A stretch of DNA of 64,000 nt from Chersky-840 sp963848335 (lineage in GTDB: Bacteria > Actinomycetota > Acidimicrobiia > Acidimicrobiales > UBA8190). The stretch lies in assembly GCA_963848335.1 (NCBI GenBank), contig CAWKDD010000001.1, forward strand, positions 1,914,327 to 1,978,326, written 5' to 3'. Made by a program: the position numbers and the translations under genes. The notes below the pieces were generated by a model, which worked only from the letters and a program-made list of their open reading frames with translations, ran no database searches and was not told where the DNA came from. Below, one piece after another: positions 26,822 through 36,499 of this stretch (positions are counted from its first letter, which is position 1; each line of letters begins with the position of its first letter).

Positions 26822-28260
26822 GCCAGCTCGGTCACGAAGTGCTCGAGCTGGCGCAGGTTCCGGCACTCGAAGACGTCGTCACAGTGCACGGCGTACTCGC
26901 CCAGGATGGAGTCGCCGGTCCCCCAGTAGGCGCGGGGCTCGGGATTGAGCCAGTACACGTGCCGGGCGCGGTGCCTGATCTCCTGGATCACCCAGGCTTG
27001 GGAGGCGTGGTAGTTGTTGCGGGCGTCGCCCAGCAACAGCACGCTCGTGCGGGGCGTGATCTCCTCACCCCACCGCTCCCAGAACACCGACAGGGCGTGG
27101 CCGTAGTCCGAGTGCCCGTCCACCCACACCACGTCGGCTTCGGTATTGATGCGATGCACGGCTTCGGCCACGTCGTCGACGTTCTCGAAGAACCGGGTCA
27201 CCTCGTCGATGCCGTCGATGAACACGAAGCTCCGCACCTTGGAGAACTGCGAGCTGATGGCGTGCACCAGATGCAGCGTGAAGCGCGCGAAGGAGGCCAC
27301 AGAGCCCGAGATGTCGGCGATGACGATGATCTCGGGCTTGGCCGGGCGGGGGTAGCGGAACTTCGGATCGACCGGCACGCCCCCGGTGGACAGCGAGTGG
27401 CGCATGGTGGAACGGAAGTCGAGGGGGCCCTTGCGGCCGTGGCGGCGCTTGCGGGCCAGGCGCACCGCCAGCTTGCGGGTGAGAGGGTGGATGGCGCGGC
27501 GCAACGACGCCAGCTCGTCACGCGTGGCGTGCATGAAGTCGATCTCCTCGGGCAGAGGTTTGCGCAGCGATCGCGCCAGGGCCTCGATGCCGCGGTCGGC
27601 CACGAGCCGGCGGCGGATCTCGTCCTCGAGCTCGCGGCGCAGCCGGTCGAGGCGGGACTTGAATTCGTCGCGGGCCAGGCGCTCCTCGAGCGGCGTGAGA
27701 CGGCCCTCGGGGGCTGCGGCGCGCGCGCTGTGCATGAGGCGCTCGAGGACCCCGTCGAGGTCCAGGTTCCGCAGCGTGCGGTACAGGTAGTACGTCCCGC
27801 CCACGGGACGGCCCGGCTCCATGCCGGCGAAGCGGCTCACGGCCTGACGGGCCAGGGCGGCGACCTGGGCGTCGTTGGCCGACAGCAGGGCCCGGAAGAG
27901 CATCTCGGCGAGCTCCTCGGAGGACAATCCCTCACCGCCCCCACCGCCTTGCCCCCGGCCCTCACCACGCCCTCGGTCGTCGCTCTCGGCGTCGGTGTCG
28001 GCGTCGCCGAGCGCGGACTCGTCGTCACCGATGCCGTATTGGGGGCCCCGCATGGAGAAGTAGACCTCGAAGGCCGTCTCGAACGCCTTCCAGTGCGCCG
28101 AGCTCTTGACCAAGGTGGCGGCCAGGGCGTACTTGAGCGCGTCGCGGTCCTCGAGGGGGATGTGGTGGACCGCCTCGGCCGCGTCGATGGACTCGGTGAG
28201 CGACACCGGCAGCCCCGCGGCGCGCAATTCCCCTACGAACCCGGTGAGGACGTCGAGCAC
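26818..28260 (-). CDS. vWA domain protein, CoxE-like
   Basis: 480 aa. The N-terminus (LPVSLTESIDAAEAVHHIPLEDRDALKYALAATLVK) resembles MoxR-associated vWA proteins. A central acidic Gly/Asp/Glu-rich linker (about residues 85-110) and a basic helical region follow. The C-terminal von Willebrand A domain has the MIDAS motif DISGS and later conserved acidic residues. Directly upstream is a MoxR AAA+ ATPase, so the two likely form a MoxR-vWA chaperone pair that inserts metals or remodels a client. No client such as CO dehydrogenase is nearby. Confidence 0.85.
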   Translation of the reverse strand: MLDVLTGFVGELRAAGLPVSLTESIDAAEAVHHIPLEDRDALKYALAATLVKSSAHWKAFETAFEVYFSMRGPQYGIGDDESALGDADTDAESDDRGRGEGRGQGGGGGEGLSSEELAEMLFRALLSANDAQVAALARQAVSRFAGMEPGRPVGGTYYLYRTLRNLDLDGVLERLMHSARAAAPEGRLTPLEERLARDEFKSRLDRLRRELEDEIRRRLVADRGIEALARSLRKPLPEEIDFMHATRDELASLRRAIHPLTRKLAVRLARKRRHGRKGPLDFRSTMRHSLSTGGVPVDPKFRYPRPAKPEIIVIADISGSVASFARFTLHLVHAISSQFSKVRSFVFIDGIDEVTRFFENVDDVAEAVHRINTEADVVWVDGHSDYGHALSVFWERWGEEITPRTSVLLLGDARNNYHASQAWVIQEIRHRARHVYWLNPEPRAYWGTGDSILGEYAVHCDDVFECRNLRQLEHFVTELA

Positions 28261-28269
28261 GGACTCTCC

Positions 28270-29298
28270 TCAGGCCCGGTCCTCCCCGGCCACGGCCAGC
28301 TCCTTGGCCGCACGCTCGAGGTCGCTGCGGTACTTGAGCAGCACGTGCAGCGTGGCCTTGGCCTGCTCGGCGTCGATCGACTCCACGCCGAGAACCACGA
28401 GGGTGCGAGCCCAGTCGAGGGTCTCCGAGACCGAGGGGTACTTCTTGAGCTCGAGGGTGCGCAGCGACCGCACGATCCTGGCCACCTGATCGGCGAGCTC
28501 CTCGCTCACCCCGGGTACCCGGGCGAGGACGATGTCACGCTCGCGTTCCAACGAGGGGTAGTCGAGGTGCAGGTACAGGCAGCGACGCTTGAGGGCCTCG
28601 GACAGCTCCCGGGTGTTGTTGGAGGTGAGGAACACGAGCGGGATCTGCTGGGCACGGATCGTGCCGAGCTCGGGGATCGACACCTGGTACTCCGACAGCA
28701 CCTCGAGCAAGAGCGCTTCGGTCTCGAGCTCGACCCTGTCGACCTCGTCCACCAGCAGCACCACAGGGTCCGGGGACCTGATGGCCTCGAGCAGGGGCCG
28801 GGTGAGGAGGAACTCCTCGGAGAAGATGTCCTCCTCGAGGTCCCTCCACGAGCTGTGCTGGTCGTCGCCTCCGACACCGGCCCCGTCGCCCGGCGCCGTC
28901 CGGGCCCCGTTCGGGGAATCGCCGTCCACGACTCGCTGCGCCTGGATGCGCAAGAGCTGCTTTTTGTAGTTCCACTCGTAGAGGGCCTTGGACTCGTCGA
29001 GGCCCTCGTAGCACTGCAGGCGGATGAGGCGGCTCCCGGTGACCCGGGCCACGGACTTGGCGAGCTCGGTCTTGCCCGTGCCCGCCGGGCCCTCCACCAG
29101 CACGGGCTTGGCCAGGCGGTCGGCCAGGTGGACGACTCCGGCGATGCCGTCGTCGGCGAGATATCCCACCTCGGCGAGCCGCTCGCGAACCTCGGTGACC
29201 GACGAGAACAGGGGCGGGCCCGGATCGGGGAACCCGAGGAATCCGGGGGCAACGCTGCGTCGGTCGGTGTCACCGTCCTTGTCGCCGGCGGGGCTCAT
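28270..29298 (-). CDS. MoxR-family AAA+ ATPase
   Basis: 342 aa. The Walker A GPAGTGKTEL, Walker B VLLVDEVDR, sensor 1 FLTSNN and sensor 2 region with RRCLYLHLDYP are all present. A ~30-residue insertion (Asp/Gly-rich, around GDSPNGARTAPGD) lies between Walker A and B. It precedes the vWA gene by 9 bp and overlaps the proA stop by 4 bp. Its likely role is ATP-driven remodelling with the vWA partner; placement within obg-proBA suggests a housekeeping function. Confidence 0.88.
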   Translation of the reverse strand: MSPAGDKDGDTDRRSVAPGFLGFPDPGPPLFSSVTEVRERLAEVGYLADDGIAGVVHLADRLAKPVLVEGPAGTGKTELAKSVARVTGSRLIRLQCYEGLDESKALYEWNYKKQLLRIQAQRVVDGDSPNGARTAPGDGAGVGGDDQHSSWRDLEEDIFSEEFLLTRPLLEAIRSPDPVVLLVDEVDRVELETEALLLEVLSEYQVSIPELGTIRAQQIPLVFLTSNNTRELSEALKRRCLYLHLDYPSLERERDIVLARVPGVSEELADQVARIVRSLRTLELKKYPSVSETLDWARTLVVLGVESIDAEQAKATLHVLLKYRSDLERAAKELAVAGEDRA

Positions 29299-30542
29299 CG
29301 CCGCACCTGCCCGTCACCATTGACGACGTACTTCACGCACGTGAGCTCGCGCAGCCCCATGGGCCCGCGGGCGTGGAGCTTCTGGGTCGAGATGCCGATC
29401 TCGGACCCGAGGCCGAGCTCGCTCCCGTCGACGAATCGCGTCGAGGCGTTCACCACCACGGCCGCGGCGTCGACCTGGCGGCAAAAACGCTGCGCGGCGC
29501 GGAGGTCGGCGGTCACGATGGCCTCGGAGTGCCCCGAGCCGTACCGGGCGATGTGGTCGATGGCGGCGTCGAGGTCCGCCACGACCGCCACCGACAGGAC
29601 CGGGCCCAGGAACTCCGTGGCGAAGTCTTCGTCGGAAGCCGGTACGGCGGCGGGGAGGATGGCCCGGACGCGGTCGTCGCCGCGCAGCTCGACCCCGGCC
29701 AGGGCCCGCGCCGCGTCGGGCAGGAACCGTGCCGCCACCGATTCGTGGACGAGCAGGGACTCGGCCGCATTGCACACACCGGGGCGCTGCGTCTTGGCGT
29801 TGACCACGATGGCCAGGGCCATCTCGAGATCGGCGGCGGCATCGACGTAGACGTGGCAGTTGCCGTCCCCGTCGATCACGACCGGAACCGTGGCGTGCTC
29901 GCGCACCGACGCGATGAGCGAGTGGCCACCCCGGGGGACCAGACAGTCGATCATGTCGTCGAGCTGCATGAACCACACCGCCGCCTCGCGGCTGGTGTCG
30001 GCCACGAACACGACGCCGTCCTCGGGGAGCCCGACCTTGCCGAGCGCGTCGCGCAGGCAGCCCACGATGGCGGCGTTGGAGTCGACCGCGCTCGACGAGC
30101 CCCGCAGCATGATGGCGTTGCCCGACTTGAGGCACAGACCCGCGGCGTCGCTCGTGACGTTGGGCCGGTTCTCGTAGATCACGCCCACCACCCCGAGCGG
30201 CACCCGGACCCGCTCGACCCGCAGGCCGTTGGGGCGCACCCACCCCTCGACGATCTCTCCCACCGGGTCGGGCAGTCCGGCCACCTGGCGCAGGCTGTCG
30301 GCCATGGCCGACAGCCGCGAGGCGCTGAGGCGCAGCCGGTCGAGCTCGACGTCGGTGGCGCCCCGCTCCTGGGCCCGGGCCAGGTCCGCCGCGTTGTGCT
30401 CGAGCAACTCGACCCCGCGCTCCTCGACGAGGTCGGCGGCCACACGCAAGGCGCTGTCCTTGGCCGAGCCGCCCGCCACCGCCAGCGCCCGCGACGCCGC
30501 CTTGGCACGGCGGCCGAGGTCCACGATGTCCGCCCGGGCCAT
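29295..30542 (-). CDS. proA: Gamma-glutamyl phosphate reductase
   Basis: Second step of proline synthesis, 415 aa. The start is the ATG at 30542 (MARADIVDLGRRAK). Visible motifs are VPLGVVGVIYENRPNV, SGNAIMLRGSS, DCLVPRGGHSLI, VIDGDGNCHVYVD and the catalytic Cys in QRPGVCNAAESLL. The C-terminus (GLRELTCVKYVV) is typical. It follows proB by 56 bp and overlaps the MoxR start by 4 bp. Confidence 0.96.
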   Translation of the reverse strand: MARADIVDLGRRAKAASRALAVAGGSAKDSALRVAADLVEERGVELLEHNAADLARAQERGATDVELDRLRLSASRLSAMADSLRQVAGLPDPVGEIVEGWVRPNGLRVERVRVPLGVVGVIYENRPNVTSDAAGLCLKSGNAIMLRGSSSAVDSNAAIVGCLRDALGKVGLPEDGVVFVADTSREAAVWFMQLDDMIDCLVPRGGHSLIASVREHATVPVVIDGDGNCHVYVDAAADLEMALAIVVNAKTQRPGVCNAAESLLVHESVAARFLPDAARALAGVELRGDDRVRAILPAAVPASDEDFATEFLGPVLSVAVVADLDAAIDHIARYGSGHSEAIVTADLRAAQRFCRQVDAAAVVVNASTRFVDGSELGLGSEIGISTQKLHARGPMGLRELTCVKYVVNGDGQVRR

Positions 30543-30598
30543 GCTCCAGGGTACCTCTGCGACGCCACTGTCCCCGCCGTGGCGGGCGAGGCCGAACC

Positions 30599-31768
30599 TC
30601 AACCCAGCACGACGAGGTCGTCGCGGTGCACCACTTCGGTGGCGGCACCGTCGGGCAGCTCGCTGGTCCGACGTCCCGCCCACGAGGCCACCACAGGGGC
30701 CGGGTGACGGGCGAGGCCCTTGGCGAAGACGACGCCGTCGGGCCCGGCGATCTCCACCGCGTCGTCGGCATCGAAGGACCCCGTCACCGACACCACCCCG
30801 GCCGGGAGCAGTGACGCCTCGCGCTCGACGAGGGCGAGGCGGGCCCCCTCGTCCACCACCAGCGTCCCCGCCGCGGCGACGGCGAAGGCGATCCACAGCT
30901 TGCGGGCCGGCAGCAGTCTTCCCCGCGCCCGGAAGACGGTGCCCACCCCGGGCCGGCCCTCCACGGCACCGCGCAGCACCCCGGGCCGGCCGGCATCGGC
31001 GATGACGGTCTCCACCCCCGACCACGACGCGATCTTGGCGGCGGCGAGCTTCGACGCCATCCCCCCGCTCCCCACCACGCTGCCCGCGCCCCCGGCCACG
31101 CGCTCGAGCTCGTGGTCGACCTCGACCACCTCCTCGATGAGCGAGGCCTCGGCGGTGGTGCGCGGGTCGGCGGTCAGCAGGCCCGCCGTGTCGGTCAGCA
31201 GCACGAGCAGGTCGGCGGCGACGAGGTGGGCGACGAGCGCGGCCAGCCGGTCGTTGTCCCCGAACCGGATCTCGTCGTCGGAAGTGGCGTCGTTCTCGTT
31301 GACGACCGGGACCACGCCCAGCTCGAGCAACCGGGACAGCGTCTGGCGGGCATGGAGGTACTGATGGCGGTGGATGAAGTCGAGCGGGGCCAACAGGACC
31401 TGGCCCGCCGCCAGGGCACGCGCCCCGAGGGCGTCGTCGTAGACGCGCATGAGCTTCGACTGTCCCACGGCGGAGACGGCCTGCAGCGTGGCCGGGTCGG
31501 TGGGGCGGGCCCCGCCTCCGAGAGCCGACCATCCCGCCGCGATGGCGCCCGAGCTGACCACGACGACGCTGTGTCCCATGTCCCGGAGCTCGGCCACCTG
31601 GGCGCACAACCGGTCGATGGCGGCGCCGTCCACGCCCCCGTCGCCGGTGGTGATCGAGGAGGACCCGATCTTCACGACCACCGTGCGGGTCGCTCCCGGA
31701 GCTGGCTCCTTCGCCGCCCCCCCGGTCCGACCCCCGGGGTCGCCCCGAGCAGCTCGAGGCGCGGTCAC
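30599..31768 (-). CDS. proB: Glutamate 5-kinase
   Basis: First step of proline synthesis. The amino-acid-kinase fold includes VVVKIGSSSIT, VVVSSGAIAAG, VPVVNENDA and GGMASKLAAA. The C-terminal PUA domain (RARGRLLPARKLW onward) is present, giving 389 aa, the long form subject to feedback control by proline in other bacteria. The first ~28 residues are a non-conserved Arg/Gly/Ala stretch. It overlaps obgE by 4 bp. Confidence 0.96.
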   Translation of the reverse strand: MTAPRAARGDPGGRTGGAAKEPAPGATRTVVVKIGSSSITTGDGGVDGAAIDRLCAQVAELRDMGHSVVVVSSGAIAAGWSALGGGARPTDPATLQAVSAVGQSKLMRVYDDALGARALAAGQVLLAPLDFIHRHQYLHARQTLSRLLELGVVPVVNENDATSDDEIRFGDNDRLAALVAHLVAADLLVLLTDTAGLLTADPRTTAEASLIEEVVEVDHELERVAGGAGSVVGSGGMASKLAAAKIASWSGVETVIADAGRPGVLRGAVEGRPGVGTVFRARGRLLPARKLWIAFAVAAAGTLVVDEGARLALVEREASLLPAGVVSVTGSFDADDAVEIAGPDGVVFAKGLARHPAPVVASWAGRRTSELPDGAATEVVHRDDLVVLG

Positions 31769-33120
31769 CGGTCCTCCCCCCGGCCCCGGCGGGCGCTGCG
31801 CCTGGGCTCGGGCGGGGGCGCCTCCCCCACCGCGGCGTCGATCCCCTCGTCGCGCTGGTAGGTGAAGCTCAGCGCGCCCAGATGGACCACGTCACCGTCG
31901 CGCACCCCGGCTCGCACCAGGGCGCGCTCGACCCCGAGGCGGCGCAGGCGTTGCTGGACGTACTCCACCGCGTCGTGGTCGGTGAGATCGGACAGGGCGA
32001 CGGCACGAAGCGCGGGGCGGCCCAGCACCACGAAGGACCCGTCGTCGGCCCGGGCCACCTCGATCTCCTCCGACAGCGGTCGGTGGATCACGATCGAGCG
32101 GCTCGGCACGGCTTCGGCGGCGCGGGCCTCGGCCACCATCCGGGCCAGGCGGGCCAGCAGCTCGGGGATCCCGGCCCCGGTGACCGCCGAGATGGCGAGC
32201 GTCGGTCCGTCGCCCTCGAGCCCCGACGCCACGTCGAGCTTGGAGCCCACGACCAGCCGGGGCCGCTCGAGCAGCTCGGGACGGTAGCGGCCCAGCTCGG
32301 CCAGCAGGATCCGCTCCTGCTCCGACGGCGCCACGCCGTCGGCCGGAGCGAGGTCGAGCAGCACCACCAGGGCCCGGGCCCGCTCCACGTGGCGCAGGAA
32401 CCGATGCCCGAGACCCCGGCCCTCGGCGGCCCCTTCCACCAGACCCGGGACGTCGGCCACCACGAACTCGGTCTCGTCCCCGGGCCGGCCCACGCGCACC
32501 ACCCCGAGGTGGGGCTCGAGGGTGGTGAAGGGATAGTCCGCCACCTTGGGGCGTGCCGCCGAGATGCTCGAGATCAGGGTGCTCTTGCCGGAGTTGGGCA
32601 AGCCGACGAGGGCCACGTCGGCGAGGAGCTTGAGCTCGAGGTCGAGCCAGCGCTCCTCGCCCGCCTCACCCTGTTCCGCGAACGCCGGGGCCCGCCGACG
32701 GTTGCTCAGGAACCGGGCGTTGCCCCGACCGCCCCGGCCGCCGGCGGCGGCCAGCCACCGATCGCCGGCGCAGGCCAGATCGGCCAGGGCGGCGCCGTCA
32801 GGGCCGCGCACCATCGTGCCCACCGGCACGGGCACGTCGAGGGCCTGGCCCCGAGAGCCATGGCGTCGCTTGCCCTGCCCGTGTTTGCCGTCGGTCCCAC
32901 GCCGGTGAGGATGGTCACGGAACCCGAGCAACGAGGCCTGGTTGGACGAGGCCACGAGCCAGACGTCGCCCCCGTTTCCTCCGTCGCCGCCGTCGGGGCC
33001 GCCGCGCGAGACGTGCGCCTCCCGGCGGAACGACACCGCACCGGCGCCGCCGTTGCCCGCCTTCACGTGGATCTGGGCCTCGTCGGCGAACCCGGACACG
33101 CCTGCGATCCTACGAGGCAC
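31765..33120 (-). CDS. obgE: Obg/CgtA GTPase
   Basis: Ribosome-assembly GTPase of 451 aa. The Gly-rich Obg fold comes first (IHVKAGNGGAGAVSFRREAH; GGPDGGDGGNGG). The G domain has GLPNSGKST, DVPGLVEGA and SKLD at the G4 position, where NKxD is the rule; SAVTG is G5. The C-terminal OCT-type domain ends in FTYQRDEG. Start is uncertain: the ATG at 33120, or the GTG at 33099 nearer the conserved N-terminus. It follows rpmA by 42 bp. Confidence 0.94.
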   Translation of the reverse strand: MPRRIAGVSGFADEAQIHVKAGNGGAGAVSFRREAHVSRGGPDGGDGGNGGDVWLVASSNQASLLGFRDHPHRRGTDGKHGQGKRRHGSRGQALDVPVPVGTMVRGPDGAALADLACAGDRWLAAAGGRGGRGNARFLSNRRRAPAFAEQGEAGEERWLDLELKLLADVALVGLPNSGKSTLISSISAARPKVADYPFTTLEPHLGVVRVGRPGDETEFVVADVPGLVEGAAEGRGLGHRFLRHVERARALVVLLDLAPADGVAPSEQERILLAELGRYRPELLERPRLVVGSKLDVASGLEGDGPTLAISAVTGAGIPELLARLARMVAEARAAEAVPSRSIVIHRPLSEEIEVARADDGSFVVLGRPALRAVALSDLTDHDAVEYVQQRLRRLGVERALVRAGVRDGDVVHLGALSFTYQRDEGIDAAVGEAPPPEPRRSARRGRGEDR

Positions 33121-33162
33121 TGCCCCGCCCCCCGGGCCGGCCCCGGGCGCGTCGGGCCCGGC

Positions 33163-33417
33163 TCAGGGCTCGGCGCGGACGCTCACCTGGCGCCGACCCT
33201 TGCGGGTCCCGAAGCTCACCACGCCCTCGGCCATGGCGAACAGGGTGTCGTCGCCGCCGCGCCCGACGTTCTCGCCGGGATGGAACTTGGTGCCGCGCTG
33301 GCGCAGGATGATGGCACCGGCGGGGACGGTCATGCCGTCGTAGGCCTTCACGCCCAACCGCTTGGACTTCGAGTCGCGGCCGTTGCGGGTGGAGCCGCCG
33401 CCCTTGGTCTTGGACAT
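33163..33417 (-). CDS. rpmA: Large ribosomal subunit protein bL27
   Basis: 84 aa. The N-terminus MSKTKGGGSTRNGRDSKSKR and motifs LGVKAYDG, GAIILRQRGT and FHPGENVG are typical of bL27. The start ATG is at 33417, just upstream of the conserved sequence. No N-terminal processed extension of the Firmicutes kind is seen. It stands 25 bp after rplU, the standard rplU-rpmA-obg order. Confidence 0.96.
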   Translation of the reverse strand: MSKTKGGGSTRNGRDSKSKRLGVKAYDGMTVPAGAIILRQRGTKFHPGENVGRGGDDTLFAMAEGVVSFGTRKGRRQVSVRAEP

Positions 33418-33442
33418 GGGATCTCCTCCTGGTGCGCCGCGG

Positions 33443-33764
33443 TCAGCGGCCCGCCGGGACCGTGATCGACAGGATCTGGACGGTGTCGTACTGCTGGCGG
33501 TGTCCCCAGCGGCGCCGGCGCCTGGCCTTGGCCTGGTAGGTGAACCCCCGGATCTTGGGCCCGAGCTCCTGCGCCCACCACCCGGGCCGAGACCACCGCC
33601 CCGGCGAGCTCGGCCGGCGTGGCCAGGACGCGGTCGTCGTCCACCACGAGCACGGGGTCGAGCTCGACCTCGCTGCCCTCGGGGACCCCGAGGAGCTCCA
33701 CGCGCAGCTGCTGGCCCTCGGCCACGCGCTCCTGCTTGCCTCCACTCCGGATCACCGCGTACAT
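33443..33764 (-). CDS. rplU: Large ribosomal subunit protein bL21 (one frameshift)
   Basis: The N-terminal half MYAVIRSGGKQERV with LAGAVVSARVVG is in one frame; the C-terminal half (LGPKIRGFTYQAKARRRRRWGHRQ, VQILSITVPAGR) is in another and ends at 33443. The switch is at about 33566-33571, where one extra G after GGGCGCA explains it. Both halves match bL21 well, so the gene is complete and the indel is probably a sequence error. It heads rplU-rpmA-obgE. Confidence 0.9.
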
Positions 33765-33776
33765 AGCCCGGCGATC

Positions 33777-35115
33777 TTACAGCAGGGACTCGTCGAGCAC
33801 GATCCCACGCCCGCCACACACGGTGCAGGTGCTCGACAGCGACTCCACCAGGCCCTCCGAGACCCGCTTGCGGGTCATCTCCACCAGTCCCAGCTCCGAG
33901 ATGTCGAACACCTGGGTGCGGGTCTTGTCCCGGGCCAGGGCGGCGCGCAGGGCGGCCGACACCTTGTCGCGGTTCTCCCGGATCTCCATGTCGATGAAGT
34001 CGATGACGATGATCCCGCCGATGTCGCGCAGCCGCAGCTGCCGGGCGATCTCCTCGGCGGCCTCGAGGTTGTTGCGGTAGACGGTCTCCTCGAGGTTCGA
34101 CTTGCCCACGTTCTTGCCGGTGTTGACGTCGATCACGGTGAGCGCCTCGGTGCGCTCGATGATGAGCGAGCCGCCCGACGGCAGCCACACCTTGCGGTCG
34201 AGGGCCTTGTGCAGCTGCTCGTGCACGTGGAAGCGCTCGAAGATGGGCAGGTTCTCCACGACGGGGTCGTAGTACTCGACACGGTCGGCCAGCTCGGGGT
34301 TCACCTGCTCGATGTAGTCGCGCACCTGCTCGTAGAGCTCGGCGTCGTCGATGACCACGTTCGCGGTACTCGCGGTTGAACTCCTCGCGCACGATGCGCA
34401 CCGCCAGGTCGGGCTCCCGGTAGAGCAGGCCCGGCGCGTTCGACCGGTTCGCCTCGGCCTCGATCGCCACCCACAGCGCCACCAGGCGCTCGACGTCGTT
34501 GCGCAGCTCGTCCTGGCTCGCCCCCTCCGCCGCGGTGCGCACGATCAGTCCGTGGCCGGCGGGCCGCACCTCGTCGACGATCCGGCGCAGCCGCTTGCGC
34601 TCGTTGTCGTCGAGCCGCTTGGAGATCCCGAAGGCCGTGGAGTTGGGCACCATGACCACGAAACGCCCCGGAAGCGATACCTCCTGGGTGAGGCGGGCAC
34701 CCTTGGCGCCGATGGGGTTCTTGGTGACCTGGCACAAGATGACCTGGCCGGGCCGCAGCATCTCCTCGATGCGCGGCGAGGTGCCCCGGGCCGTCTCGAT
34801 GTCGTCGAGGTCGTAGCGGACGTCGCCGCGGTACAGCACGGCGTTCTTGGGCGTGCCGATGTCGATGAACGCCGCCTCCATGCCCGGCAGCACGTTCTGG
34901 ACCCGGCCCCGGTAGATGTTGCCGTCGATCTGGGTGGCGTCGTCGGCGGCCCGTGACACGTAGTGCTCGACCAGGGTCCGGCCCTCGAGCACGGCGATCT
35001 GGGTGGCATGGGGGCGGACGTGCACGCACATGAGGTACCGGCCCACCGGGCGCCCACGACGCTCGCGGCCGCTGCGCCGGCGCGATCGTCCGCCTGCGGT
35101 CTTGGTCCCGGCCAC
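33777..35115 (-). CDS. rne: Ribonuclease E/G family (one frameshift)
   Basis: Endoribonuclease for rRNA maturation and mRNA decay. The N-terminal part has the S1 domain (VGRYLMCVHVRPHATQIAVLEG, IDGNIYRGRVQNVLPGMEAAFIDIG) and continues to EEFNREYRER. The frame changes at about 34356-34362 and continues VVIDDAELYEQV. Catalytic Asp motifs DVNTGKN and IIVIDFIDME, and the Zn-link CTVCGGRG, are present, ending at 33777. The long disordered arms of typical actinobacterial RNase E are absent here, but a separate disordered ORF lies directly upstream. GTG at 35115 is the apparent start. Confidence 0.9.
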
Positions 35116-35132
35116 GTCCTCGGCCCCTCGCT

Positions 35133-35774
35133 TCAGCCCTCGGAGGTGTCCACCACCGCCACCGGCACCGCGGCGCGGCCCGCGGTCACGGGCACGGCCG
35201 GTGGGGTCACGGGCACGGGCGCCACCGGTGCCACCGGCGGGCGCGCCGGCCGGGTGTCGCCGATCCTGGGGCGCTCGACGCCCCGTTTGCGATCGCCGAC
35301 CCTCGGTGCCGCCGGTGCCGATCCGCCGCCATCGCCCCCGGCCGCCCCTTCGCCCTCTGACTCCTCGGGGCCGGGTCGGGGCCGACTCGGCGCCCTCGCT
35401 CTCCTCCTCGACGCGGCTCCGGACGCGGCTCCGGACCGGGCGGGCCCCGGCGGGCCGCTTGCGGCGGCGACGCGCCTCCGAGGACGGGGGCGCGACGCCG
35501 GTCCCGGCGCTGCATCGCCGGCCCCGGTGTCGCCGGCCCCAGTGTCGCCGGGCCCGGTCGCACCGGCCGACGTGTCGACTCCTGCGGAGTCGCTAGAGGC
35601 GGCGTCGGTGCCCGGTGCTCGGTCCCCGGCCCTGGCGGCGAGGCCGTCGGGGACCCTCCGGAGAGAGGAGTCGACCCCTTCGGGGGCACTGCTCGCCCCG
35701 GGGTCTGTGGATGCGGGTGCAGACGGCGGGCCGGTGGGCTCCGCCGCCGGCGGCCCGGCGCTCGTATCGGACAT
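35133..35774 (-). CDS. Hypothetical Pro/Ala/Arg-rich disordered protein upstream of rne
   Basis: 213 aa, composed mostly of Pro, Ala, Gly, Ser, Asp and Arg with no recognisable domain. The ATG at 35774 has AGAAGGG nine bases upstream. It ends 17 bp before the rne/rng GTG. In actinobacteria RNase E can carry long disordered extensions, so this may be that extension split off as its own ORF or by a frameshift. Low complexity means the frame could also be partly spurious. Confidence 0.5.
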   Translation of the reverse strand: MSDTSAGPPAAEPTGPPSAPASTDPGASSAPEGVDSSLRRVPDGLAARAGDRAPGTDAASSDSAGVDTSAGATGPGDTGAGDTGAGDAAPGPASRPRPRRRVAAASGPPGPARSGAASGAASRRRARAPSRPRPGPEESEGEGAAGGDGGGSAPAAPRVGDRKRGVERPRIGDTRPARPPVAPVAPVPVTPPAVPVTAGRAAVPVAVVDTSEG

Positions 35775-35798
35775 GGGAACGATCCCTTCTCGTACTGC

Positions 35799-36499
35799 TC
35801 ACGACGCGCGCTCCCACACGACGGCGGCGCCCGTGGGGTCCGCCATGAGGGGCTCCCAGCGGGAGCCGTCGCGCTCGATCCATTGACATGTTCTTCGGGC
35901 AACCCGAGCTCGACTCCCAACGCCTGGGCGAGCTCGGAGGGCGGACGCCGCGCGGCCGGGTGCCGAGCTCCGCCAGGAGCTGCGGCACCGTCCGCGTCGG
36001 CGACCGGCACACGAAAGCGCCAGCACCGAGGGACGCAGGTCGTCGACCACCTCGCGCCCCTTGCGCTCGCGCCGACGGGGAGCGACGGCGGCGTCGAGCA
36101 GCGCGCCCGATCGCCGCGTCGAGGTCGGCGCGGGTCGACGCCGGGCACCTCGATCTCCCAGGTGCACGAGGACACATCCTCCTGCAGCGACGGTGCCCGG
36201 CTCGACGGCACCGCCGCCACGACGTCGACGCCGTCGGGCAACATCGGACCGACCGACGTCGCGCCGAGCTCGGCCGGGTCGACCGGCTCGTCGAGCACGA
36301 TGTCGAGGTACTCCGCCATCGACTCGAGCCCGGTGGGCAGGGCCAGCCCGAAGCTCACCTGCGGGCGGGGCGTGAACCCTGCCGTGTAGCGCCACCGGCA
36401 CCCGGCCCGGCGCAACGCCCGCTCCCACATGCGGGCCACGTCGCGGTGGCTGGTCCAGCGGACCTTGCCCAGCTTGGTGAACCGGATCCGGACCTTCAC
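35799..36499 (-). CDS. Radical SAM-associated protein, TIGR03936/DUF2344 family (frameshifted)
   Basis: The start GTG at 36499 (VKVRIRFTKLGKVRWTSHRDVARMWERA, read in pieces) is typical of the family, followed by FTPRPQVSFGLALPTG and EYLDIVLDEPV. After the EIEVPGVD segment the frame shifts at least twice, and the C-terminus RDGSRWEPLMADP is read in a third frame to the stop at 35799. It overlaps the upstream radical SAM gene by GTGA. The two proteins are a conserved pair, often next to rne/rng, of uncertain function. Confidence 0.8.

Noticed and set aside
26839..29850. 1003-codon plus-strand ORF across the vWA, MoxR and proA genes
   Set aside because: The opposite strand encodes three clearly recognisable proteins with catalytic motifs; this is a GC-rich shadow.
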